The notes beneath the pieces were generated by a model. It searched no databases and had not been told where the DNA came from. It saw nothing but the letters and a program-made list of their open reading frames with translations. DNA of 64,000 nucleotides from Pandoraea bronchicola (GTDB lineage: Bacteria; Pseudomonadota; Gammaproteobacteria; Burkholderiales; Burkholderiaceae): contig NZ_CABPST010000001.1 in NCBI RefSeq assembly GCF_902459805.1, positions 1-64,000 of the forward strand, read 5' to 3'. This document shows positions 37,041 to 46,229 of the stretch, in pieces. Made by a program: the position numbers and the translations under genes. Each line of letters begins with the position of its first letter. Positions within the stretch are counted from its first letter, which is position 1.

Positions 37041-37808
37041 TTACGAGAACTGGCTGAAATCGGGCTTACGCTTCTCGAAGAACGCCGTAAAGGCTTCGCG
37101 CGCTTCGGGCGAAACAAGCCGTTTGCCGAACTCCAGCGCTTCCTCTTGAATACGCTGCTGTACGTCGCGTGCGCTGTCGCCCTTCATCAACTGCTTGGTG
37201 ACGCGCAGCGATCCCGCCGGCATGGCGGCCAACTGCGCGGCGCGCTTCGCAGCGTAGTCCGCCAGTTCGGCCGCTGGCACGATACGATTGACGAAACCCA
37301 TCGCCACCGCCTCGTTCACGTCGAACGGCTCGCCGAAGAGCAGCTTCTCGGCGGCACGCTGGTAACCCGCCACGCGCGGCAACAGCCAGCTCGACGCCGC
37401 CTCAGGACACAGCGCCAGTTGTGAGAACGGCAACGAGAATCGCGCCGTTTCGGCCGCGTACACCACGTCGCAGTGCAGCAGCAGCGTCGTGCCGACACCG
37501 ACCGCATTACCCGCCACGGCCGCGACGATCGGCTTGGTCGCCTGGCTGATCGCACGCAGGAACTGGAATACCGGCGCATTCTCGTCCTTCGGCGGGTGCT
37601 TCAGGAAATCCTCGAGATCGTTGCCTGCCGAAAAGGCCTCCGGCTGCCCCTGAATCAGGATCACGCGTAGCGACGGATCGGCCTCCGCTTGGGCAATGCC
37701 CTCGGCGAGGGCCTGATACATCGCCGCGGTAATCGCGTTTTTCTTGTGTGCTCGATTGAAGGTCAGCACCTGCACGGCGCCCTGACGCTGCACCAATACG
37801 TCTTCCAT
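37041..37808 (-). CDS. Enoyl-CoA hydratase/isomerase family protein
   Basis: Start at the ATG at 37808 with GAGGAG upstream, giving 255 aa. The crotonase oxyanion-hole segments are QPEAFSAGNDLEDFLKHP and PIVAAVAGNAVGVGTTLLLHCDVVYAAETARFSLPF; the usual first catalytic Glu position is not obvious, so an isomerase or atypical role is possible. It is the last gene of the beta-oxidation operon, 152 bases after the thiolase gene, so it may be transcribed with it or from its own promoter. Confidence 0.9.
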   Translation of the reverse strand: MEDVLVQRQGAVQVLTFNRAHKKNAITAAMYQALAEGIAQAEADPSLRVILIQGQPEAFSAGNDLEDFLKHPPKDENAPVFQFLRAISQATKPIVAAVAGNAVGVGTTLLLHCDVVYAAETARFSLPFSQLALCPEAASSWLLPRVAGYQRAAEKLLFGEPFDVNEAVAMGFVNRIVPAAELADYAAKRAAQLAAMPAGSLRVTKQLMKGDSARDVQQRIQEEALEFGKRLVSPEAREAFTAFFEKRKPDFSQFS

Positions 37809-37960
37809 CGTTTGTGTCTCCTCGGGTTTGCCGCGAATCCGGACAAGCCGGATCATCGCCCGCTGTAGATGACAACGCCGGGGGCGGCCACGCATTTGCG
37901 AAACCGCACCCCGGCGCCTTGAGCCGTTGTCTGCAAGCTATCTGCCGACGACGTCCCCGC

Positions 37961-39160
37961 TTACATGCGCTCGAGAATCCCCGCAGCGCCCATGCCGGTC
38001 CCCACGCACATCGTCACCATGCCGTACTTCAGGTTGTGACGGCGCAGCGCGTGCACCACGGTCGCTGCCCGGATCGCGCCGGTCGCGCCCAGCGGGTGGC
38101 CCAGCGCAATCGCACCGCCCATCGGGTTGACCTTGCTGGTGTCGAGATCCAGATCCTTGATGACGGCCAGCGCCTGCGCCGCAAACGCTTCGTTCAGTTC
38201 GATCCAGTCCATCTGGTCCTGTGTGAGGCCTGCGGCGCGCAGCGCGGCCGGAATGGCTTCCTTCGGACCGATGCCCATGATCTCCGGCGGCACACCGCGC
38301 ACGGCGAACGACACGAAGCGTGCGAGCGGCGTGAGGTTGAACTGCTTGAGGATCTTTTCGCTCACGACGAGCAGCGCGCCCGCGCCATCCGACGTCTGCG
38401 AGCTATTGCCGGCCGTGACCGAGCCCTTGTTCGCGAACACGGGACGCAGTTTGCCCAGCCCTTCGATCGACGTATCCGGACGCGGGCCTTCGTCGAGCGA
38501 CAGCGTGCGTGTCTTGATCGACACTTCGCCCGTCGCCAGATTCGGGAATCGTTCGACGATCTCGATCGGCGTGATTTCGTTCGTGAACTCGCCCGCCTGC
38601 TGGGCCTTGATCGCCTTCTGGTGCGAGGCCAGAGCGAAGGCGTCCTGCGCGTCGCGCGTCACACCCCACTGTTGCGCGACCTTCTCGGCCGTCAGCCCCA
38701 TGCCGTAGGCGATGCCCACGTTCTCGTCGCGCTCGAAGATCGACGGTGAGAGCGACGGCGTATTGCCCATCATCGGCACCATGCTCATGCTTTCCACGCC
38801 GCCGGCGAACATCGCGTCGGCTTCGCCCACACGAATACGGTCAGCGGCCATGGCGAGCGCCGTCAGGCCCGAGGCGCAGAAACGGTTGACGGTCACCCCA
38901 CCCACCGTGTTCGGCAGCCCCGAGAGCAGCGCACCGATGCGCGCCACGTTCAGGCCTTGCTGGGCTTCGGGAATGGCGCAGCCGATGATCGCGTCTTCGA
39001 TCACCTTCGGATCGAGATCCGGCACCTGTGCGAGCGTGCTCTTGAGGATGGTCGCGAGCAGATCGTCCGGACGGGTGTTCTTGTAGCTGCCCTTGGGTGC
39101 CTTGCCGATCGGCGCACGCGTGGCGGCAACGATGTAGGCGTCTTGCAGTTGTTTGCTCAT
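37961..39160 (-). CDS. fadA: Acetyl-CoA acyltransferase (3-ketoacyl-CoA thiolase)
   Basis: The ATG at 39160 follows GGAGA and gives 399 aa. The nucleophilic cysteine is in VNRFCASGLTALAMAADRI, the second active site histidine in IALGHPLGATGAIRAATVVHALRRH, and the third in MVTMCVGTGMGAAGILE. It cleaves 3-ketoacyl-CoA to acetyl-CoA and a shortened acyl-CoA. It starts 17 bases after the fadB-like gene, so the two form the trifunctional beta-oxidation machinery. The symbol is by role, since close paralogues exist. Confidence 0.92.
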   Translation of the reverse strand: MSKQLQDAYIVAATRAPIGKAPKGSYKNTRPDDLLATILKSTLAQVPDLDPKVIEDAIIGCAIPEAQQGLNVARIGALLSGLPNTVGGVTVNRFCASGLTALAMAADRIRVGEADAMFAGGVESMSMVPMMGNTPSLSPSIFERDENVGIAYGMGLTAEKVAQQWGVTRDAQDAFALASHQKAIKAQQAGEFTNEITPIEIVERFPNLATGEVSIKTRTLSLDEGPRPDTSIEGLGKLRPVFANKGSVTAGNSSQTSDGAGALLVVSEKILKQFNLTPLARFVSFAVRGVPPEIMGIGPKEAIPAALRAAGLTQDQMDWIELNEAFAAQALAVIKDLDLDTSKVNPMGGAIALGHPLGATGAIRAATVVHALRRHNLKYGMVTMCVGTGMGAAGILERM

Positions 39161-39177
39161 GTCAGTCTCCGATCGGC

Positions 39178-41622
39178 TTAGTTGCGCACCGGCTTGCCGG
39201 TTTGCAGCATGCCCATGATGCGTTCCTGGGTCTTCGACGTGCCCAGCAATTCGATGAAGGCACGACGCTCGAGCGCCAGCAGCCATTCTTCGTTCACGAG
39301 GCTGCCGGCTTCCACGTCGCCGCCGCACACGGCTTCGGCAATGCGCGAGGCGATCAGGAAGTCGTGCGCCGAAATGAAGTTGCCGTCACGCATGTTCACG
39401 AGCGACGCCTTGATCGTCGAAACACCCGAACGACCGGCGACGGGAATGCCGGCCGGCTTGAGCGGCGGACGATAGCCGGAGATGGCCAGCGCACGCGCTT
39501 CGTTGCGGGCGACGGACAGCAGTTCGTGTACGTTGTAGACGATCGTGTCCGTCGGCTTCAGATAACCCATGTCGCGGGCGTCGAGCGCCGAGGCGGAGAC
39601 CTTCGCCATCGCGGCGTTGGTGAACGACTTGGTCACGAACTGGAGATACTGCACGCTGCCCGCCGCGCTCGCCGCTTCGGCCGCCCGGATCGCCGCCTCT
39701 TTCAGGCCGCCGCCGCCCGGCACGAGGCCGACGCCGACTTCCACGAGGCCGATGTAGCTCTCGAGCGCCGCCACGCGCTTCGCGCTATGCAGCAGCAGTT
39801 CGCAGCCGCCACCCAGCGCAATGCCGGAGACCGCCGAGACGACCGGCACCTGCGCGTACTTCACGCGCATCATGCCGTCCTGGAATTTCTTGATGAAAGG
39901 CTCGATCCCCTTCGCGCCGCCCATCATGAACGCGGGCATGGCCGCTTCCAGATCGGCGCCGGCAGAGAACGCCCCCCCCGGCGCGCCGAGTTTGAGCGAT
40001 GTCGGCTGCCACACGACCACGCCGCGATATTGCTGCTCGGCCAGATCGATAGCGCGGGTCAGACCGTCAATGACGGCCGGCCCGATGGTATTCATCTTCG
40101 TCTTGAAAGAGACGATAAGCACATCGTCCTGGCCCGGGGTCTCGTCGACCCACAGGCGCACGGCGTCGTTCTCTTCGATGGTCTTGCCGAACTTGCGCGG
40201 ATCGGCGCTGGCGTCGCCCACGAGCGATGCAGGGAACACCTGGCGCTGATACACCGGCAGCGTGCTGCGCGGCACGAAAGCGTCCTTGGCCGGGGCATAC
40301 GAACCCTCAGCGGTGTGGACACCGCCTGCCTCGGCAACCTTGCCGGACGTGACCCACTTGGGCAGCGGCGCGTTAGACAGGGCCTTGCCCGCGTCGATAT
40401 CCTCTTGCACCCACTGTGCGATGTCCTTCCAGCCGGCAGCCTGCCAGTCTTCGAACGGACCGGTGCTCCAGCCGAAGCCCCAGCGAATCGCGAAGTCAAC
40501 TTCGCGCGCATTGTCGGCGATCTGCTCGAGATACACGCCGATGTAGTGGAACACGTCACGGAATACGGCCCACAGGAACTGGGCTTGCGGATTGGTCGAT
40601 TCGCGCAGCAGACGCAGGCGCTCGGCCGGCGCCTTCTTCAGAATGCGCACGACCATCTCGTCGGCCTTCTTGCCCGACTCCACGTACTCGCCCGATTGCG
40701 GATCGAGCACCTTGATGACCTTGCCTTCCTTCTTGTAGAAACCGGCGCCCGTCTTCTGACCCAGCGCGCCCTTCTCCACGAGTGCCTTGAGCACGGGCGG
40801 GGTAGCGTACGTCGGGGCGAACGGATCGTCCTTGAGGCCGTCCTGCATCGTCTTGATGACGTGCGCCATCGTGTCCAGACCGACCACGTCGGCCGTGCGG
40901 AACGTGGCCGACTTGGCGCGGCCGAGCTTGCTGCCGGTCAGGTCGTCAACGACATCGAACGGAATGCCGTATTTTTGCGCTTCGGCGAACACCGCCAGGA
41001 TCGAGAACACGCCAACGCGGTTGGCGATGAAGTTCGGCGTGTCCTTCGCGCGCACCACGCCCTTGCCGAGCGTGGACGTGAGGAACGTTTCGAGTTGATC
41101 GAGAATCGCCGGCGCCGTCGTCGCGGTCGGAATCAGCTCGACCAGATGCATGTAACGCGGCGGGTTGAAGAAGTGCACGCCGCAGAAGCGCGACTTCAGG
41201 TCGGCGTCGAAGCCTTCCGAGAGTTCGGTGATCGACAGACCCGACGTGTTCGATGCAAAGATCGCATGCTTGGCCAGATGCGGCGAGACCTTCTTGTACA
41301 GGTCGTGCTTCCAGTCCATGCGCTCGGCGATCGCTTCGATCACCACGTCGCAGCCGGCGAGCTTCTCGAGGTCATCCTCGTAGTTCGCCGTTTCGATGTA
41401 TTGCGCGTCGGCCTTGTCGGCAAACGGCGCAGGACTCAGCTTCTTCAGGCCGTCGATAGCGCGCGTGACGATGCCGTTCTTCGGGCCTTCTTTGGCCGGC
41501 AGATCGAACAGGACAACGGGCACTTTCGCGTTGACGAGGTGCGCGGCGATTTGCGCACCCATCACGCCGGCGCCCAGCACGGCGACCTTGCGTACTACCA
41601 GGGGTTTGTTGGTTTGGCTCAC
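39178..41622 (-). CDS. 3-hydroxyacyl-CoA dehydrogenase/enoyl-CoA hydratase fusion
   Basis: An 814-aa bifunctional enzyme starting with GTG at 41622 after GGAGGAG. The NAD-binding dehydrogenase comes first: VAVLGAGVMGAQIAAHLVNAKVPVVLFD, FASNTSGLSITELSEGFD, FCGVHFFNPPRYMHLVELIPT, AKDTPNFIANRVGVFSILA (residues about 8-330). The crotonase domain comes last: GAPGGAFSAGADLEAAMPAF and VVSAVSGIALGGGCELLLHSAKRVAALESYIGLVEVGVGLVPGGGG (residues about 520-720). This is the reverse of the E. coli FadB order. It performs hydration of enoyl-CoA and oxidation of 3-hydroxyacyl-CoA. Confidence 0.93.
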   Translation of the reverse strand: MSQTNKPLVVRKVAVLGAGVMGAQIAAHLVNAKVPVVLFDLPAKEGPKNGIVTRAIDGLKKLSPAPFADKADAQYIETANYEDDLEKLAGCDVVIEAIAERMDWKHDLYKKVSPHLAKHAIFASNTSGLSITELSEGFDADLKSRFCGVHFFNPPRYMHLVELIPTATTAPAILDQLETFLTSTLGKGVVRAKDTPNFIANRVGVFSILAVFAEAQKYGIPFDVVDDLTGSKLGRAKSATFRTADVVGLDTMAHVIKTMQDGLKDDPFAPTYATPPVLKALVEKGALGQKTGAGFYKKEGKVIKVLDPQSGEYVESGKKADEMVVRILKKAPAERLRLLRESTNPQAQFLWAVFRDVFHYIGVYLEQIADNAREVDFAIRWGFGWSTGPFEDWQAAGWKDIAQWVQEDIDAGKALSNAPLPKWVTSGKVAEAGGVHTAEGSYAPAKDAFVPRSTLPVYQRQVFPASLVGDASADPRKFGKTIEENDAVRLWVDETPGQDDVLIVSFKTKMNTIGPAVIDGLTRAIDLAEQQYRGVVVWQPTSLKLGAPGGAFSAGADLEAAMPAFMMGGAKGIEPFIKKFQDGMMRVKYAQVPVVSAVSGIALGGGCELLLHSAKRVAALESYIGLVEVGVGLVPGGGGLKEAAIRAAEAASAAGSVQYLQFVTKSFTNAAMAKVSASALDARDMGYLKPTDTIVYNVHELLSVARNEARALAISGYRPPLKPAGIPVAGRSGVSTIKASLVNMRDGNFISAHDFLIASRIAEAVCGGDVEAGSLVNEEWLLALERRAFIELLGTSKTQERIMGMLQTGKPVRN

Positions 41623-41639
41623 GGTGATCTCCTCCGCTC

Positions 41640-43427
41640 TCAGAACAGGTCGACGTCGACTTCCATCAGCGTCTTCGCACCGGCACGGGCCATGCGAATT
41701 TGCGACGCGGTCTCGGGCAGCAACTTGGCGAAGTAGAAACGCGCCGTGGCGAGCTTCGATTCGTAGAACTTGTCGCCGCTGCCTTGCTTGTCGAGCGCGA
41801 TACGCGCCATGCGTGCCCAGAAGTAGGCGAACACGAGATGACCGACCACGCGCTGATACGGCACGGACGCGGCGCCCACTTCGTCGGGATTGGCCATCGC
41901 CTTCATGCCGATTTCCATCGTCAGCTTCTGGACCTTGTCACCGATATCCGCGAGCGGATTGATGAACTCCTGCATCTCTTCCTTCGTGCCTTCGGCCTCG
42001 ACGAAGTCCTGCACGAGCTTGCCGAACTTCTTGAGCTTTGCGCCCATGTCGCCGAGCACCTTGCGGCCAAGCAGGTCGAGTGCCTGAATCGAGTTGGTGC
42101 CTTCGTAGATCATGTTGATACGCGCATCGCGCACGTACTGTTCCATGCCCCACTCGGAGATGAAGCCGTGGCCACCGTAAATCTGCATCGCGTGGTTCGT
42201 GCATTCGAAGGCGTTGTCGGTCAGGAAAGCCTTGATGATCGGCGTGAGCAGCGCGACCAGATCTGCGGCTTCGCGACGCTCGGCTTCGTCGCCGTGCGAC
42301 AGTTCCTTGTCGATGTGCAGCGCAGTCCAGTACGAGAAAGCACGGCCACCTTCCACATAGGCCTTTTGCGTGAGCAGCATGCGACGCACGTCGGGATGCA
42401 CGATGATCGGGTCGGCCGGCTTGTCCGGTGCCTTCGGGCCGGTGAGCGAGCGCATCTGAATACGCTCTTTCGCGTAGACCAGCGAGTTCTGATAAGCGAC
42501 TTCCGTCAGCCCCAGCCCCTGCATGCCAACGCCCTGACGCGCGGCGTTCATCATGACGAACATGGCGTTCAGGCCCTTGTTCGGTTCGCCGACCAGCCAG
42601 CCCTTCGCGCCGTCGAGGTTCATCACACAGGTGGCATTGCCATGAATGCCCATCTTGTGCTCGATGGAGCCGCACTTGATACCGTTACGCTCACCCGGGG
42701 CGCCATTCGCGTCGGGGATGAACTTCGGCACGACGAACAGCGAGATGCCCTTCGTTCCCGGCGGCGCATCCGGCAGACGCGCCAGCACAAGGTGGATGAT
42801 GTTGGCGGCCATGTCGTGCTCGCCAGCGGAGATGAAGATCTTCGTGCCGGAGATGGCGTACGAGCCATCGCCGTTCGGCTCGGCCTTCGTGCGCAGCATG
42901 CCCAGATCGGTGCCGCAATGCGGCTCGGTCAGGCACATCGTGCCGGTCCACTCGCCGGAGACGATCTTCGGCAGATAGGTCGCTTGTTGCTCAGGGGTGC
43001 CGTGGGCGTGCAGGCACTCGTAGGCGCCGTGCGACAGGCCGGGATACATCGTCCATGCCTGATTGGCCGAGTTGAGCATTTCATACAGGGCATTGTTGAT
43101 GACCTGCGGCAGGCCTTGCCCGCCAAACGCGGGATCGCACGCCAGTGCGGGCCAGCCGGCCTCGACGTACTGTTGATAAGCCTGTTTGAAACCGGTCGGC
43201 GTGGTGACGACACCGTCGCCCTCGTACTTGCAACCCTCGCGATCGCCCACCTGATTCAGCGGGAAGACCACTTCGCTACAGAACTTGCCAGCCTCTTCCA
43301 GCACCTGATTGATGGTGTCGGCATCGATGTCCGCGTGCTTCGGCAATGCCTTCAATTCGTTTTCCACGCCCAGCAGTTCGTGCATCACGAATTGCATGTC
43401 GCGCAGCGGCGCGTTGTACTGTCCCAT
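41640..43427 (-). CDS. Acyl-CoA dehydrogenase
   Basis: A 595-aa acyl-CoA dehydrogenase of the larger type with a C-terminal extension, starting after GGAGGAG. Typical segments are WTGTMCLTEPHCGTDLGMLRTKAE, YAISGTKIFISAGEHDMAANIIHLVLAR, HKMGIHGNATCVMNLDGAKGWLVGEPNKGLNAMFVMMNAARQGVG, and the FAD and catalytic region QIYGGHGFISEWGMEQYVRDARINMIYEGTNSIQALDLLGRKVL. It introduces the trans-2 double bond in acyl-CoA and passes electrons to ETF. It begins the enzyme part of the operon, 49 bases after the TetR gene. Confidence 0.93.
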   Translation of the reverse strand: MGQYNAPLRDMQFVMHELLGVENELKALPKHADIDADTINQVLEEAGKFCSEVVFPLNQVGDREGCKYEGDGVVTTPTGFKQAYQQYVEAGWPALACDPAFGGQGLPQVINNALYEMLNSANQAWTMYPGLSHGAYECLHAHGTPEQQATYLPKIVSGEWTGTMCLTEPHCGTDLGMLRTKAEPNGDGSYAISGTKIFISAGEHDMAANIIHLVLARLPDAPPGTKGISLFVVPKFIPDANGAPGERNGIKCGSIEHKMGIHGNATCVMNLDGAKGWLVGEPNKGLNAMFVMMNAARQGVGMQGLGLTEVAYQNSLVYAKERIQMRSLTGPKAPDKPADPIIVHPDVRRMLLTQKAYVEGGRAFSYWTALHIDKELSHGDEAERREAADLVALLTPIIKAFLTDNAFECTNHAMQIYGGHGFISEWGMEQYVRDARINMIYEGTNSIQALDLLGRKVLGDMGAKLKKFGKLVQDFVEAEGTKEEMQEFINPLADIGDKVQKLTMEIGMKAMANPDEVGAASVPYQRVVGHLVFAYFWARMARIALDKQGSGDKFYESKLATARFYFAKLLPETASQIRMARAGAKTLMEVDVDLF

Positions 43428-43475
43428 GACCTACTCCTCCGAACAAATCGAATTGAATCGCGGACGGCTCGCGCC

Positions 43476-44069
43476 TCACCCGCGCTGATAAGACGAAATC
43501 AGTTTTTCCAGTGCCACCCGGGTCATGTCGACGGCACCTGGCTCCCGGAGGAAGCGCGCGTCGTGATGCAGGCCGAGTGTCAGGCTGTACATTTCAAAGA
43601 GCATCAGGCGCGGATCGGTGTCCGCACGCAGATGTCCCTCCTCCTTCGCTTGCGTGATGGCGCGCAGCAGGGCCGATCGCCACAACCGCACGCTCTTCAC
43701 CAAGGCTTCACGCACCGGACTGGCCGCGCGATCGTCGTACTCGACGGCACCGCTGATATAGATGCAGCCCGTCGTCACTTCGCGAATGCGCTTGTCCATC
43801 CAGCGATCCACCAGCGCTCTGAGTCGCGGCAGGCCGCGTGGCGCTTCCATGCTGGGAGCGAACACCTCTTCCTCGAAACGCCGGTGGTATTCCATCAGCA
43901 CCTCGATCTGCAAGTCTTCGCGCGAACCGAAGTGCGCGAAGACGCCGCTTTTGCTCATTTGCATACGGTCGGCCAGCAAGCCGATCGTCAGCCCCTCGAG
44001 TCCATCCCGCCCCGCCAGCTCCAGCGCGGCATTCAGGATTGCGGCACGTGTTTGTTCACCCTTTCGCAT
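43476..44069 (-). CDS. TetR/AcrR-family regulator of the beta-oxidation operon
   Basis: A 197-aa protein with an N-terminal TetR helix-turn-helix (TRAAILNAALELAGRDGLEGLTIGLLADRMQMSKSGVFAHFGSREDLQIEVLMEYHRRF) and a helical ligand domain. It opens the same-strand group with acyl-CoA dehydrogenase, the dehydrogenase/hydratase fusion and thiolase, so a repressor that senses an acyl-CoA is likely. Beta-proteobacterial FadP is a comparable TetR-type regulator, but I cannot confirm that this is FadP. A palindromic site lies about 50 bases upstream. Confidence 0.88.
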   Translation of the reverse strand: MRKGEQTRAAILNAALELAGRDGLEGLTIGLLADRMQMSKSGVFAHFGSREDLQIEVLMEYHRRFEEEVFAPSMEAPRGLPRLRALVDRWMDKRIREVTTGCIYISGAVEYDDRAASPVREALVKSVRLWRSALLRAITQAKEEGHLRADTDPRLMLFEMYSLTLGLHHDARFLREPGAVDMTRVALEKLISSYQRG

Positions 44070-44117
44070 GTGTATGGCATCGCTATCGTTATCCGTTCCC
44101 CGATGCTAACCAAAAAA

Positions 44118-44132
44118 TCGAACGGCCGTCCT
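44118..44132. promoter_or_regulatory. Candidate TetR-regulator operator
   Basis: The sequence TCGAACGGCCGTCCT has a perfect ACGGCCGT core and near-symmetric flanks (GAACGGCCGTCC), typical of TetR-family fatty-acid regulators. It is 49 bases before the regulator start. Confidence 0.4.
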
Positions 44133-44282
44133 ATTATTGGGGGACACCCATGGGCGAACAAGGAATTTATTAGATCGGAATACCTAATCGGTATCCTTGG
44201 CGGGCGGGGCTTCGGCGGCGTCTGCGCAAGGGCTGGCCGGGGGCGCAGGCCAACGGGAAGCCGCGCGGCAGACGCTCAGGAA

Positions 44283-45440
44283 TCAGTCGTACTTGCCGCG
44301 CGTGAGCACCTTCATCACGAGGCGGTAGAGCCGATAGGCCGTCCACTGACGGAAGCGCCGCCAGCGCGAGCGTCCGCCATACCGGTCGGGGTCGATGAGA
44401 CGCGCCTCGGCGAAGGCCTTGCGGATATGGTCGCGCAGCTCGATGACCACCGGGTCGTCGAGCACGACCACATTGGCCTCGTGATTCAGGAACAGGGACA
44501 AGGCGTCGAGATTGGAAGAGCCGACGGTCGCCCAGACATCGTCGACCACGGCCACTTTGCCATGCAGTTGACGCATGTCGTACTCGCCGATGCGCACGCC
44601 GGCGTCGAGCAGCTTGGCGTACAACCACGGCACAGCCGTATCGAGCAGACGGAACTCCTTGCGACCGATCAGCAGATGCACCGACACGCCGCGTTCTGCC
44701 GCCTGTGTCAGTGCGCGTCGCAGCCGCCGGCCGGGCACGAAGTAGGGGTTCGCCAGCCACACCTCATGACGCGCGCGCCCCAGGGCCATCAGATAGGCCT
44801 TTTCGACCGCGCGGCGATTATGCAGATTGTCGCGCGCGACGAACGCGGCCTGACCCGCGTAAGGGGCATTCAGGCGTCCACGTTGCCCGTGGCGCCTGTG
44901 ACGAAACGGCGTGCCCAGATATCCCGGCGCGAGGCGCAGCCACTGAATGTGAAACGCGATGGCGATCTCGGCCACGATGGGGCCGCGGCATTGCACGGCA
45001 AAGTCCCAACGCGGGTCGCTCATCCGGGTGCCACCCCCGCCGTTGAAGTCGTCGATGATGTTGATGCCGCCGACGAACGCCACCTCGCGATCGACGATGG
45101 CGAGCTTGCGGTGCGTACGCGAGAAACCGAACTTGCCGAACAAACGCGGATTGTAGATTCGATGCATCACCCCGCTCTCTCGCCAGTCGGTAAAAAGCGG
45201 CAGGCGGCGGCTGGTGCCAATGCCATCGGTGATCACATGCACCGCGACGCCGCGTTGCGCGGCGCGTTGCAACGCGGCAGAGACATGCTGCCCGGCCTCA
45301 TCGGCCTCGAAGATGTACGTCTCGAGCGCCACTTCGCGCGTAGCGTTGTCGATCGCCGCGACAAGCGCAGTGAAGTAGTTCTGACCGAGATAGAGCAGCG
45401 TCAGGTCGTTATCGTGGGAGAACGGAAGATACTTGCTCAT
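44283..45440 (-). CDS. clsB: Cardiolipin synthase (phospholipase D family)
   Basis: A 385-aa protein with two HKD motifs: HRKLAIVDREVAFVGGINIIDDFNG and HGKVAVVDDVWATVGSSNLDALS. The opening YLPFSHDNDLTLLYLGQNYFTALVAAIDNATREVALETYIFEADE matches ClsB-type synthases that lack N-terminal transmembrane helices. They condense phosphatidylglycerol (or PG with PE) into cardiolipin. It follows nudB by 18 bases at the end of the fmdB-DUF502-aspS-nudB-clsB series. A basic C-terminus (YGGRSRWRRFRQWTAYRLYRLVMKVLTRGKYD) may hold it at the membrane. Confidence 0.92.
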   Translation of the reverse strand: MSKYLPFSHDNDLTLLYLGQNYFTALVAAIDNATREVALETYIFEADEAGQHVSAALQRAAQRGVAVHVITDGIGTSRRLPLFTDWRESGVMHRIYNPRLFGKFGFSRTHRKLAIVDREVAFVGGINIIDDFNGGGGTRMSDPRWDFAVQCRGPIVAEIAIAFHIQWLRLAPGYLGTPFRHRRHGQRGRLNAPYAGQAAFVARDNLHNRRAVEKAYLMALGRARHEVWLANPYFVPGRRLRRALTQAAERGVSVHLLIGRKEFRLLDTAVPWLYAKLLDAGVRIGEYDMRQLHGKVAVVDDVWATVGSSNLDALSLFLNHEANVVVLDDPVVIELRDHIRKAFAEARLIDPDRYGGRSRWRRFRQWTAYRLYRLVMKVLTRGKYD

Positions 45441-45458
45441 TGGCGCGCGATGCAGCGG

Positions 45459-45923
45459 CTAGCGCACGCGCAACGGCAACTGCCGAATGGCATCGCCGTT
45501 CGAAGGTGAGAAACAGCGGGCGGCAGCCGCCTCCCACGGTAGCCACTCATAGGCGACATGTTCGCGCGCAGCGAGCGTCACTGCGGTGTTCTCGGGCACG
45601 CACAGACCGAACCAGTGTTCCGTGTTGCGCGTAACGCCCGGCGCATAGCGATGCGCCCAGCGCGGATAGATGTTGTACTGAATTTCGTGATGCCAGTCGG
45701 TCAGGGCGGTCGAGGGCACTGCCGTCCCGTCCGCCACGCGGATGCCGGTCTCTTCGAAAACCTCGCGCGCAGCCGTCTCGACCAGCGGCTCATCGAGCCG
45801 ATCCTTGCTGCCGGTGACCGACTGCCAGAAATTCTCGGCATCGGCACGTTCGATGAGCAGGACGTCGAGCGCGGGCGTATAAATCACGACGAGCACGGAT
45901 TCGGGAATCTTGAAGGGCTTCAT
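45459..45923 (-). CDS. nudB: Dihydroneopterin triphosphate diphosphatase
   Basis: The ATG at 45923 (MKPFKIPESVLVVIYTPALDVLLIERAD) gives 154 aa. The Nudix box is intact: GSKDRLDEPLVETAAREVFEETGI. The DALTD-like middle and NTEHWFGLCVPENTAV pattern match NudB, which removes pyrophosphate from dihydroneopterin triphosphate in folate synthesis. It lies between aspS and clsB on the same strand, 306 bases from aspS with a terminator between. Confidence 0.9.
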   Translation of the reverse strand: MKPFKIPESVLVVIYTPALDVLLIERADAENFWQSVTGSKDRLDEPLVETAAREVFEETGIRVADGTAVPSTALTDWHHEIQYNIYPRWAHRYAPGVTRNTEHWFGLCVPENTAVTLAAREHVAYEWLPWEAAAARCFSPSNGDAIRQLPLRVR

Positions 45924-46229
45924 GCAGGCGGCGGTGGCTTGAAATCGACTCTTGAACAACGGGAAACCGGCGACACGAGATCCGGCTCGAGCGCCTCATT
46001 GTAATGGGCAATGGTGCGGTCTCGTTACTCCAATGCCGCGTATCAATCCGGACGGGGGGGTCAGCACCGTGCCGCCTCGTCGTCTCGTCGCCCCGTCGCA
46101 AAATGCGCGTTGGCACTGACAGTCCTTTTCACGCCCCAAAACGAAAACCCCCTCGCCTTTCGGACAAGGGGGTTCGAGATCGTCGGCACGCCGGCGCTAG
46201 CCGGCTTGCCGTGCGGTGCGGTACGGCTA
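45924..46229. other. nudB-aspS gap
   Basis: A 306-base stretch with no gene. It contains the aspS terminator near 46144-46174 and otherwise only short C+G-rich open frames in several directions. Confidence 0.6.
46144..46174 (-). terminator. Intrinsic terminator of aspS
   Basis: Minus-strand AACCCCCTTGTCC, AAAG loop region and GAGGGGGTT form a strong stem followed by TTCGTTTT, 56 bases past the aspS stop. Confidence 0.8.

Noticed and set aside
39097-41736. An 879-codon open frame on the plus strand
   Set aside because: It is antisense to the thiolase and dehydrogenase/hydratase genes; composition is that of a shadow frame.
41700-45509. A 1269-codon open frame on the plus strand
   Set aside because: It crosses the antisense of the acyl-CoA dehydrogenase, TetR and clsB genes, including their intergenic gaps. 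No ribosome-binding site or domain was seen; it is a GC-skew artefact.
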